This document shows positions 1 to 6,486 of a stretch of 6,923 nucleotides of DNA, in pieces. The notes under the pieces are model-generated. The model saw only the letters and a program-made list of their open reading frames with translations. It was not told the origin of the DNA and did no database searches. The DNA is from Helicobacteraceae bacterium (GTDB lineage Bacteria > Campylobacterota > Campylobacteria > Campylobacterales > Sulfurimonadaceae). Each line of letters opens with the position of its first letter. The first letter of the stretch is position 1. Position numbers and translations under genes: made by a program. Location: contig JALWLR010000072.1 of the NCBI GenBank assembly GCA_027084065.1, positions 1 through 6,923 of the forward strand, read 5' to 3'.

Positions 1-597
1 CATGTCCTCAAACAAAGAGGTCATTTGCGGTAGAACGTAAATCATCCATACAAGCATAGCCGCACTTACTGCAACAAGAGCGAAAGAGGGGTAGATAAGA
101 GCGGATTTTGCCTTTTTTTTCAAAGAGTTGACCCGTTTTAAAAACTCTGCGCCACGTTTGAGAGTTACTTCTAGCTGACCGGTTTCTTCTCCTATTTTGA
201 TAAGGTTTATAACCATGCTGCCCATGATTTTTTCATATGGTTCGAATGCTTGAGAGAGGGACTTGCCTCGGTTTATTTCAAAAGCAATCTGCTCAAGCAT
301 ACGCCGAAAGCGGATGTTGTCGCTTTCGTTTGCCATATCGACTAAACCATGATAGAGTGGCAGTCCTGACTTGACTATGAGATGAAGGTTTTCTATAAGT
401 TCGATAATATCGTCATTTTTTATACCGCGTCCGCGTTTTGGAATTAAAACGGCAAGAAAAGAGGGTATGGGGGTAATGGAAACAGGCATAAAACCTTTTA
501 CCTCGAAGTACTCCTCTAGTATCTCCTGCGAACTAAATTCAAAAATCTCCGCTCTTTCTTGGAATGTATCATCGATATATCGAACGTAAAACAGCAT
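1..597 (-). CDS. mshG: Type II secretion/type IV pilus platform protein, GspF/PilC/MshG family (5' part; 3' end outside window)
   Basis: I translated this frame by hand from the ATG at 597; it stays open for 199 codons to the window edge, about half of the usual ~400 residues. GspF/PilC proteins are polytopic inner-membrane platforms that couple the assembly ATPase to pilin extraction. Visible features: a short N-terminal cytoplasmic segment; a first T2SSF domain at about residues 62-188 with the family motif around GEETGQL (136-142) followed by a Leu/Lys helix; and a first transmembrane helix at about 168-190, after the basic stretch KKKAKS. The second T2SSF repeat and the remaining membrane helices must lie beyond position 1. 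The start is fixed by a TAATG junction, in which the ATPase stop codon shares one base with this ATG; only a weak AGGG lies upstream, so translation is probably coupled. The MshG name rests on gene order; CtsF/PilC/GspF are equivalent family names. Family assignment is firm, and the system it serves is inferred. Confidence 0.93.
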   Translation of the reverse strand, partial: MLFYVRYIDDTFQERAEIFEFSSQEILEEYFEVKGFMPVSITPIPSFLAVLIPKRGRGIKNDDIIELIENLHLIVKSGLPLYHGLVDMANESDNIRFRRMLEQIAFEINRGKSLSQAFEPYEKIMGSMVINLIKIGEETGQLEVTLKRGAEFLKRVNSLKKKAKSALIYPSFALVAVSAAMLVWMIYVLPQMTSLFEDM

Positions 598-2252
598 TAA
601 TCGACAACCCTGTCAATCTCTTCAAAAGTTGTTATGCCTAAAAGCACTTTTTCATATCCGTCGAATTTCAAAGGAACCATACCGTTTCTTTTTGCCTCTT
701 CAAATATCTCCTGTGAGGATGCCTGTTTTGTAATAAGTGCCTCAATAGAGTCATTTACTTCCAAAATTTCGACAATGGCATTTCTTCCGTTGTAGCCAGT
801 GTTACGGCAGTGTTCACATCCAACAGGTTTATAGAGTTGGTAGTTGGGGTATTTTGCCAAGAACTCTTCTGTTATGCCGCGTTTTTGAAACTCCTGCATG
901 TCGATTTGTGTTGTTTGTTTGCAGCGATTGCAGAGCTTTCGAACAAGACGTTGTGCAATGACGGCAACAAGCCCAGATGCTATAAGGTAGGAGGGGATTT
1001 TTAAATCTTCGAGTCTTGGAATTGTACCTACGGCGTTATTTGTATGGAGTGTCGAGAGTACTAGGTGTCCGGTAATGGAAGCCCGAACGGCAAGTTCCGC
1101 CGTTGCTTCGTCTCTAATCTCCCCCACTAGCATGACATCGGGATCTTGACGCATAAAAGAGCGAATGGCTGCATCGAATGTATAGCCCGCTTTTGTATTG
1201 AGTTGTGTTTGCTTGATGAAAGAGAAACGGTATTCAATGGGGTCTTCGATAGTAAGAACATTTTTTTTCAAAGAATCGATTTTTCGAAGAGCTGAATAAA
1301 GCGTGGTTGTCTTCCCTGAACCTGTCGGTCCGACAATGAGAATGATACCATAAGGCTTTTGAAAAAAGTGCTCAACTTTTTTCGTGTTGGTTTCGTTCAG
1401 TCCTAGATGGGAGAGATTGAAAAGTGAAGCGTTCTTTCCAAGAAGACGAAGAACGATGTTCTCACCGTGATTGGTTGGCAGAGTGGAAACCCTCAAGTCG
1501 AACTCTTCATTGAGAAAATTATAGCTAAAGGCACCATCTTGCGGTTTTCTCTGCTCAGAAATATCAAGCTCACTGATAATCTTTATACGAGCGACAATTT
1601 GGTTGTGAAGTCGAAGCGGTAAAGAGTAGTAGTGATTCAAAACGCCATCAATTCGGAAAAATACATGGGTTGCAGACTTTTCGGGTGTTATGTGGATGTC
1701 GGTAGCTTTGTCTTTTATGGCACTGTTTAAAAAGAGATCGACAAGATGAGGAATGTCGATTTCGCGATTTTGTAAAGCACGCTCAATCATCTCGTCTATC
1801 TCTTTTTCTATAGGGTTTTCTAGTTGATAGTAATAGATTTCTACATAACGGGCTATCGCTTTTTTATCGCCGACGACAAATTTGACGTTTCGTTTGGAGA
1901 GTTTTTGTAAATAGTCCATCGTCATGATGTCGTTGACCTCTTGAGTCGCTACAACAAACGTTTCGTTATCAATACTAATGGGAAGAATATTTTTGGATAT
2001 CGCTATCTCTTTGGGAACAATTTTAAGAGCTTCTTCCGATGGAACTATTTGCTCTATTTCTATGTACTCAAGACCATGTTGAATGGCGATTGCTTCTGCA
2101 ATTTCGGCTGAAGTGACAAAGTCGAGCTCTTCGAGGATTTCTCCTAAAAACTTTGGGTTTGCTTTTTGAACCTGCAGAGCAACTTGAATTTGCTCTTCGG
2201 TAATGAAGCCAAGCTCTTTGAGTAGTTGTCCTATGGGTTTGTTTTGTGCCAT
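597..2252 (-). CDS. mshE: Pilus/secretion assembly ATPase with N-terminal MshEN-like domain (MshE/PilB/GspE family)
   Basis: This 551-residue hexameric secretion ATPase would power pilin extraction from the cytoplasmic face of the inner membrane. Seen in order: two 24-residue motifs at residues 6-29 and 35-58, separated by exactly five residues, matching the MshEN/GspE N-terminal layout; a second N-terminal subdomain to about 145; then the T2SSE catalytic core. Walker A is GPTGSGKT (308-315), the Asp box TIEDPIE is at 334-340, Walker B with the catalytic Glu (VMLVGEIRD) at 373-381, and the His box TGHLVLSTLHT at 394-404. A zinc-type tetracysteine site follows (C441, C444, C479, C482), as in PilB/GspE/MshE and unlike the retraction ATPase PilT. 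All catalytic elements are intact. The start has an AAAGGA site 6-7 bp upstream; the pilin gene ends 34 bp upstream, and the platform gene starts on this stop codon. Length and N-terminal domain favour MshE (about 575 aa in Vibrio); Campylobacter CtsE is the alternative relative. Confidence 0.96.
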   Translation of the reverse strand: MAQNKPIGQLLKELGFITEEQIQVALQVQKANPKFLGEILEELDFVTSAEIAEAIAIQHGLEYIEIEQIVPSEEALKIVPKEIAISKNILPISIDNETFVVATQEVNDIMTMDYLQKLSKRNVKFVVGDKKAIARYVEIYYYQLENPIEKEIDEMIERALQNREIDIPHLVDLFLNSAIKDKATDIHITPEKSATHVFFRIDGVLNHYYSLPLRLHNQIVARIKIISELDISEQRKPQDGAFSYNFLNEEFDLRVSTLPTNHGENIVLRLLGKNASLFNLSHLGLNETNTKKVEHFFQKPYGIILIVGPTGSGKTTTLYSALRKIDSLKKNVLTIEDPIEYRFSFIKQTQLNTKAGYTFDAAIRSFMRQDPDVMLVGEIRDEATAELAVRASITGHLVLSTLHTNNAVGTIPRLEDLKIPSYLIASGLVAVIAQRLVRKLCNRCKQTTQIDMQEFQKRGITEEFLAKYPNYQLYKPVGCEHCRNTGYNGRNAIVEILEVNDSIEALITKQASSQEIFEEAKRNGMVPLKFDGYEKVLLGITTFEEIDRVVD

Positions 2253-2258
2253 CTATTT

Positions 2259-2264
2259 TCCTTT
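2259..2264 (-). promoter_or_regulatory. Shine-Dalgarno site of the assembly ATPase gene
   Basis: AAAGGA lies 6 nt upstream of the ATG at 2252, inside the only true intergenic gap of the window (2253-2286). The gap shows no hairpin followed by a T-run and no recognisable promoter, so the ATPase is probably read from the same transcript but initiates independently, unlike the overlapping neighbours. Confidence 0.7.
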
Positions 2265-2286
2265 TGAAGCTGAGTTGAAGTTTGTA

Positions 2287-3342
2287 TTATGGCCATCTTC
2301 CACCACCTCGGCCACTTCCAAAACCACTTCCACTTCCTGCACTTCCTCCACTTCCTCCACTTCCTCCACTGCCACTGGAGGTATCGGTGTCGAGTGTAAT
2401 GGAAAAGAGTTTATTTATGGTTTTTGTTTTATCTTTTGCATATACGCGCAAGTAATCCGTTCCCGCAGAACCTCTAGTTGATGGGTTGCCATCTATTTGT
2501 AGTTGTGTGCACTGCTTATAATTTGTGTCGTCATTGCAGTCATGTGATCCGGTAGTGATTGTATCAGAGCCACATTGAATATTGTTTAGCCATGAAGGGA
2601 CATTCTCTATACACCATTTATAATCTTGATCGGAGTCACTATCGCTTCCATCATCAAAAGGGTATCCTTGATCTGCACGAATAGTGGCGTAACCGCTTCC
2701 TAAATAGTCTGTAGATGAAATAATATCTCTAGGTAATGCGGAGTCTGTTACAAAAGTAAGTTTATTGTCACTACAGCGTACGGCAGTTTGGAGTTCATCA
2801 AGTGTCATCCATTTGACGATGTCATCATAATTTTCCTCTCTTGTGTAGTCATAGGAGTTATCATCTTCTTTTGCACTGTAGTCATACACTTTGACGACAT
2901 ACGGAGACGATCCACTTACACCTGTTTGGATATTGCCGTTGGCTCCTTGTGCCGCTACGACAAAAGCTACATTGTCGATGGTATGATCCAATGATCCATT
3001 TTGATAGACCTCTACATTGAGATTAGTCGTGTCAAATGTACAAATATCCTGATCATTTGCCAAATTGGGATCTGCAAAGTAGAAGAAAGTTTTGTTGAGA
3101 TCGTCTACCTTGCTTTTGAGTGGAGAAAGCTCATTTGCAAATTCGCTCCATGTAGGCAAATCCACATACTTTGTCGCATAGCCGACTATAGCATCTTTTG
3201 CCTCTTTTACATAAAATTTCGCTTCTTGCGTTTTCTCTTTTTCTCTTTGCATTTTTAAAAACTTGAAGCCTCCGCCTAGTAAAATGCCTATAACGGCTAA
3301 AACGATAGCGAGTTCAACGAGTGTAAACCCATTTTTTTTCAT
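2287..3342 (-). CDS. Large type IV prepilin/pseudopilin with Ig-like (He_PIG-type) head and Gly/Ser-rich tail
   Basis: This 351-residue secreted pilin-like protein has a textbook class III signal: leader MKKNG, predicted cleavage after G5, then FTLVELAIVLAVIGILLGGG with Phe1 and Glu5 of the mature protein, giving one hydrophobic helix (6-25). It would be processed by a PilD/GspO-type peptidase not in this window. Residues ~40-180 resemble the pilin-family head (AKDAIVGYA, an LP at 62-63, then AFVVAAQGANG at 126-136). Residues ~218-318 look like a He_PIG-type Ig domain: YKWCIENVPSWL at 241-252, then DGNPSTRGSAG (284-294) and the strand-like YLRVYAKD and KLFSITL. Six Cys (101, 190, 244, 257, 269, 278) allow disulfides, and DGSDSDSDQD (231-240) is acidic. 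The C-terminus (322-351) is almost all Gly/Ser with a basic end. It is far longer than major pilins (~130-180 aa), so it could be a minor or tip adhesin pilin, or a GspK-like subunit. The start overlaps the upstream stop as ATGA and follows AAGGAG. Confidence 0.9.
   Translation of the reverse strand: MKKNGFTLVELAIVLAVIGILLGGGFKFLKMQREKEKTQEAKFYVKEAKDAIVGYATKYVDLPTWSEFANELSPLKSKVDDLNKTFFYFADPNLANDQDICTFDTTNLNVEVYQNGSLDHTIDNVAFVVAAQGANGNIQTGVSGSSPYVVKVYDYSAKEDDNSYDYTREENYDDIVKWMTLDELQTAVRCSDNKLTFVTDSALPRDIISSTDYLGSGYATIRADQGYPFDDGSDSDSDQDYKWCIENVPSWLNNIQCGSDTITTGSHDCNDDTNYKQCTQLQIDGNPSTRGSAGTDYLRVYAKDKTKTINKLFSITLDTDTSSGSGGSGGSGGSAGSGSGFGSGRGGGRWP
2332..2367 (-). repeat. 9-bp tandem repeat encoding (Gly-Gly-Ser)n in the pilin tail
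   Basis: On the plus strand there are three perfect ACTTCCTCC units (2341-2349, 2350-2358, 2359-2367), preceded by ACTTCCTGC (2332-2340, one mismatch). Degenerate ACTTCC/ACTGCC copies flank this, so the biased tract spans about 2311-2379. On the coding strand each unit reads Gly-Gly-Ser. Nine bases are three codons, so unit gain or loss changes tail length without a frameshift. Confidence 0.92.
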
Positions 3343-4328
3343 AATATCTCCTTAAGCATTGAGATGCGATGTTGTATAGTTTCATATGTTTTTGACTTTT
3401 TTGGAAGTTTTCGCAGAGCTTTCTGGTAAAGAATAAGAGCTTTTTTGTATTGTTTTTGCATGTCTAACGCTCTAGCATAGGCTATCATATTGTAGGGATC
3501 AAACGGATTTTTGTCATACGCTATTTTGTAATACCCCAAAGCTTTGTTTATGTTGTTTTTCTTTTCATAATAGTAACCTAAAAGGAGTGCGAGTCTTCCG
3601 CTTCTATCATAAAGGATGTATTCATTAAGCTCATTTATTGCATCTGCATTTGCGCTTTCAACAGCGCCGTATAAAAAGGCATACAGGAATTTTGAAGCAC
3701 TTTTTTGTTCTTCTATTATTTTTTTTGCATCTTCCCAGTCTCCCATTTTCCCATATAGATAGCAAAGGTTGTTTATAAGTTTTGGAAACTTGTAGCCGTT
3801 TTTGTAAAGCATCTCATAATAAATCAAAGCTGAAGAGAGATCCCCCTCTTTATATGCTTTGGAGGCTTTTAGCAGTGTATCGGAGAGGAGGTATTTGTTG
3901 TTTTGCAAAGTAGGTTTGGCTCTTTTATTTGAGGTTTTAGGTTCTGCATGTACGGGACGGACAAAATTATGTTCCATATGCCATTTGGTCGTTTTTTGAA
4001 TGTAAGCATCTTTAAATCCGAGTTTGTGAAATTCCACAAGTACGCTTTTTAGCTTTTTTGGTGTAGAAGAGGCTCCATAGCGTGCGGCATAGTATTTGCC
4101 TATTTTATAGATTTTTGTTTTGGATTTGAGTTTTTTTGGTAGAGGGATGACTCTTTTGAGTGCATCTTCGAGTTTGATGGTGCTGACAAGTTGGATAGTA
4201 TAGCGTGGAATGAGTTTCTCTTTTTCTATAACTATTTTTTCCTCATTGCAAGAGGGTGCTTCGAAAACAAGCGGTTTTGCTTCTAAAAAGGCAAATAGGA
4301 GAAAAAAAAGAGTGAGTGCTCTTCTCAT
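3339..4328 (-). CDS. Secreted SPOR-like and TPR-repeat protein in the MshN position
   Basis: This 329-residue protein is predicted to be exported. A Sec signal (MRR, then a Leu/Phe-rich core, likely cleavage near A17) precedes a segment at about 42-113 with SPOR-domain features: it opens with YTIQLVST, has an internal YKIGKYYAARYG (74-85) like the SPOR 'Y-R-V-x-x-G' strand, then a KKLKSVLVEFHKLGF helix and a closing DAYIQKT strand. SPOR domains bind denuded peptidoglycan glycan strands. Residues ~150-329 form helical TPR-like repeats (for example SSALIYYEMLYKNG, NKALGYYKIAYDKNPFDP, KKALILYQKALRKLP). TPR proteins at this operon position (MshN in Vibrio) support pilus assembly. It starts inside the secretin stop (ATGA) with GAGGA 7 nt upstream, and its own stop overlaps the pilin start, so expression is tightly coupled to both. 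The TPR part is confident. The SPOR call is from pattern only, and no AAA ATPase precedes it as MshM does in Vibrio. Confidence 0.88.
   Translation of the reverse strand: MRRALTLFFLLFAFLEAKPLVFEAPSCNEEKIVIEKEKLIPRYTIQLVSTIKLEDALKRVIPLPKKLKSKTKIYKIGKYYAARYGASSTPKKLKSVLVEFHKLGFKDAYIQKTTKWHMEHNFVRPVHAEPKTSNKRAKPTLQNNKYLLSDTLLKASKAYKEGDLSSALIYYEMLYKNGYKFPKLINNLCYLYGKMGDWEDAKKIIEEQKSASKFLYAFLYGAVESANADAINELNEYILYDRSGRLALLLGYYYEKKNNINKALGYYKIAYDKNPFDPYNMIAYARALDMQKQYKKALILYQKALRKLPKKSKTYETIQHRISMLKEIL
3348..3353 (-). promoter_or_regulatory. Shine-Dalgarno site of the pilin gene
   Basis: AAGGAG lies five nt upstream of the ATG at 3342, within the last codons of the TPR gene. It is the strongest SD match I see in the window, which suits a structural pilin that may be needed in higher copy than the machinery genes around it. 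It also confirms the ATGA overlap start, which places MKKNG directly before the pilin hydrophobic helix. Confidence 0.75.
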
Positions 4329-6025
4329 CGTATGATCCTCAAGCGTAGGAGTATGACAAGTTCACGTTTTTCATTTTTTTTGTAGGTATGCTTAAAAAGC
4401 GCACCAACAAAGGGAATGTCACCTAAAAAAGGAACACTTTGATCAAGTTCTAAAGTCCGGTTGTTTATAAGCCCGCCTATGAGTACAAGGTCGTTGTCCT
4501 TTGCATAGACGACGGTACCTGCTTCTTTGATGTTTAGCAGTGGTGCTGTAGCGACGATTCTCCCCTCTTCGTCATAGTAATTGATGTCTTCTTGAATATT
4601 TGATGTAATTGGAATGATGTTGAGCATAATTTTGTCATCATCGAGTAAAACTGGCGTGACACCCAGAGTCAATCCATCAAGTACATCTCTTCTGTTATAG
4701 GTCACTTGTGTGTTGCTAGCACTTCCACCTGTTCCTTGAAGTGTTTGTACCTCTTTTTCCCAGTAAGGCACAAGTTTTCCTGAAGATATAATGGCCGACT
4801 GTCCGCTGAGAACTTTGATGCGTGGATTCGAAAGTGCATCAATATTGCCTGCTTGATCTAGTGCATTTATGATGGCATTGAAACTGTCTGAAGAGTAGGT
4901 AACACTGCCTGCTACGGCACCTGTAAGTGCCAGGTTCTGGTTGAGTGTGAGTTGATTTCCGGTTTTGAGAACATTTTGGGCAATCGCCTCCCAGCTTACA
5001 CCCAGTTCATGACTTTTGTTCAAAATGACCTCTAAAATTTTCGCTTCTATAAGAATTTGCTTTTTAGATTCATTTTTTAAACGTTCAATCAGATTTTCTA
5101 TCTGTTTGATACTTTTGTAGTTGTCATAAACACTAAGTGTACCGGTAAATTTGTTGAGGGTGTAGTGTCCCTCTTGACTAATGAGGTCTTTTATGTTTTG
5201 TTCCAGCTGTTCATAAAAGGAGTTGTTTTCTTGAGGATTGTCATAGTGTAAAGAGAAATCACCTCTAAGAGCGCTTGAGGCACTCCCACCACCTGATGAT
5301 GAGCTTCCACCGCTTGTAGCGGAGCTGAAAACATCGCCTCCAAGGTCTGTTTTAAAGGAGGTTGCCGTGTGCACATAGGGAACTTGAAACGTTTTTCGTT
5401 TGAAGTACTTTACATGCAAAATGTTACCCTCAAGATCATAATAGGCACCGGTTGTTTCCATAAGTGTTTTTAACACATCTTCTAAGTTTGCATTTTTGAC
5501 GTTAATCGTTACATGCAGGTTTCTTGGAATTTTTTCAATACTAACTTTCTTTGTTAGAACAGATGCTTGTTGAGAGCGTGAATTGTTAGCTAAATTGTAA
5601 GAAGACCGACTCCCCTGTGCTTGAAATTGTCCTGCACCATCACTAATGGCTTGTTGTTCAGTTTGGGTAATTTTTACCTTTTTGTAAAGCACATCTTCAT
5701 CAATTATAAGGTTTAGTCCAGCGCTCTTTGCCAGTGTATACAAAACGAAAGTGAGTTTCGCATCATTTGCAGAGAGAGTAATTTTGTTTTCGGCAAAGAC
5801 ACTTATATCTTCAAAAGGAGAGGGTAGGACAAGCGGAGGTATGGTTTCTTGCATTTTTTTTCTTTTGTGTTTTTGGAAGCTTTTTATCTCCTCTTTTGCT
5901 GTAGAAAAGGGTGTGATTTTCGTTTTAGTCGTGTTGTTTTCTGCATGTGTGTTTGGCTCATGAGTAGCACATCCTGCATGCAAAAGTAGTAAAAAGAGTA
6001 AACTTAGTCGAACAGATATAACCAT
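4325..6025 (-). CDS. mshL: Outer-membrane secretin, MshL/PilQ/GspD family, probable lipoprotein
   Basis: This 566-residue secretin would form the outer-membrane channel for the pilus or secreted DNA/protein. The N-terminus is a lipoprotein-like signal ending LLLLHAGC, with C19 as the candidate lipidated residue; the lipobox is imperfect (His at -3). N0/STN-like periplasmic modules follow at about 83-120 (ITLSANDAKLTFVLYTLAKSAG) and 168-206 (VTINVKNANLEDVLKTLMETTG), separated by a Gln/Ser/Asn-rich linker (121-160). A Ser/Gly-rich loop lies at 233-252. The secretin core runs from about 322 to the end: ILIEAKILEV, the ALSNPRIKVLSGQSA segment (397-411), and the C-terminal signature VPFLGDIPFVGALFKHTYKK (531-550) ending in ELVILLRLRII. 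Size and order match Vibrio MshL (about 560 aa); Campylobacter CtsD is the alternative relative. The start has AAAGGA at 6031-6036 and overlaps the upstream gene by 22 bp. The stop overlaps the next start as ATGA. No pilotin gene is visible. Confidence 0.95.
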   Translation of the reverse strand: MVISVRLSLLFLLLLHAGCATHEPNTHAENNTTKTKITPFSTAKEEIKSFQKHKRKKMQETIPPLVLPSPFEDISVFAENKITLSANDAKLTFVLYTLAKSAGLNLIIDEDVLYKKVKITQTEQQAISDGAGQFQAQGSRSSYNLANNSRSQQASVLTKKVSIEKIPRNLHVTINVKNANLEDVLKTLMETTGAYYDLEGNILHVKYFKRKTFQVPYVHTATSFKTDLGGDVFSSATSGGSSSSGGGSASSALRGDFSLHYDNPQENNSFYEQLEQNIKDLISQEGHYTLNKFTGTLSVYDNYKSIKQIENLIERLKNESKKQILIEAKILEVILNKSHELGVSWEAIAQNVLKTGNQLTLNQNLALTGAVAGSVTYSSDSFNAIINALDQAGNIDALSNPRIKVLSGQSAIISSGKLVPYWEKEVQTLQGTGGSASNTQVTYNRRDVLDGLTLGVTPVLLDDDKIMLNIIPITSNIQEDINYYDEEGRIVATAPLLNIKEAGTVVYAKDNDLVLIGGLINNRTLELDQSVPFLGDIPFVGALFKHTYKKNEKRELVILLRLRIIR

Positions 6026-6486
6026 CGTTTTCCTTTCTTAAGTTGAAGAAGAACTTTGTCTTCCTCTATGCGTATAAGTTTTGCACCATCTACGGTGCCG
6101 TAAAGATAAACTATTTTACCATTTATTATAGCGACTTTTTTATTGAAAAATATCGCTTCAAGATGAAAATATTTTGGTTGGCTTAGTGGGATGATCTTTG
6201 GGATGGGTTTGAAAGTCGTTTTTTTGTACAAAACTGTAGTGGCAACCCATGGGGCTTCTTTTTTTCTTGTAGCTATTTTTTTCAAAATGGTTTCGTAAGT
6301 ACTGTTTTTTGCATCTATTTTAAGGTAAATGTCCGCTTTTTTATCAAGAACGGCGTTTTTGTACTCTTTGTATGTTGGAAAAATGTATTTTGCATTGGCG
6401 ACAATCTCTTCATAAAAGAGATAGACTATTGAAGCTATGAACAAAGGAAGCAATAAAAGAAAAATCTGTTTGTTAGTGAGATACAT
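6004..6486 (-). CDS. Short inner-membrane anchored PilP/MshK/GspC-like protein
   Basis: This bitopic protein of about 160 residues has one N-terminal transmembrane helix (about residues 8-24, IFLLLLPLFIASIVYLF), a Lys-rich periplasmic linker, and a small C-terminal beta-rich domain (about 107-162) with the pattern AIINGKIVYLYGTVDGAKL, then RIEEDKVLLQLKKGKR. That 'ING..V..G..V.G..V..I..D.V.L' pattern is shared by the homology-region domains of GspC, PilP and MshK, which dock onto the secretin N-domains. Its place immediately upstream of a secretin supports the role. I chose the ATG at 6486 over the in-frame ATG at 6492 because AAGGA (6492-6496) sits 5 nt before the former and overlaps the latter. 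The gene overlaps its upstream neighbour by 14 bp (20 with the longer start) and the secretin by 22 bp. Sequence identity to any named family is too low for a symbol; Campylobacter CtsR holds a comparable position. Confidence 0.78.
   Translation of the reverse strand: MYLTNKQIFLLLLPLFIASIVYLFYEEIVANAKYIFPTYKEYKNAVLDKKADIYLKIDAKNSTYETILKKIATRKKEAPWVATTVLYKKTTFKPIPKIIPLSQPKYFHLEAIFFNKKVAIINGKIVYLYGTVDGAKLIRIEEDKVLLQLKKGKRWLYLFD

Noticed and set aside
810..1004. Short plus-strand open frame opposite the ATPase
   Set aside because: It is antisense to the intact tetracysteine/His-box coding region, and its Cys/Leu-rich product has no recognisable domain; it is a shadow frame.
2253..2286. Possible terminator or promoter between the pilin and ATPase genes
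   Set aside because: No stable inverted repeat with a T-run and no convincing -10/-35 pair fits in the 34 bp; only an SD site is supportable.
2311..2379. CRISPR-like or regulatory direct repeats
   Set aside because: The units are contiguous 9-mers without spacers, in frame with the pilin; they are a coding microsatellite.
2203..2481. Plus-strand open frame with a Thr/Ser-rich product
   Set aside because: Its Ser/Thr repeats are just the complement of the Gly-Gly-Ser codon repeat in the pilin gene, and it spans the ends of two confident minus-strand genes.
2788..3258. Two plus-strand open frames opposite the pilin gene
   Set aside because: The hydrophobic, Cys/Phe/Ile-rich products come from antisense reading of a real pilin gene; no SD or family resemblance.
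5191..5376. Second minus-strand frame inside the secretin gene
   Set aside because: It lies wholly within the secretin coding region in another frame; no domain and no plausible start site.
5751..5963. Plus-strand hydrophobic open frame opposite the secretin N-terminus
   Set aside because: Antisense to the Lys-rich secretin N-terminal linker, which reads as Phe/Leu-rich in reverse; the apparent membrane segment is an artefact of composition.
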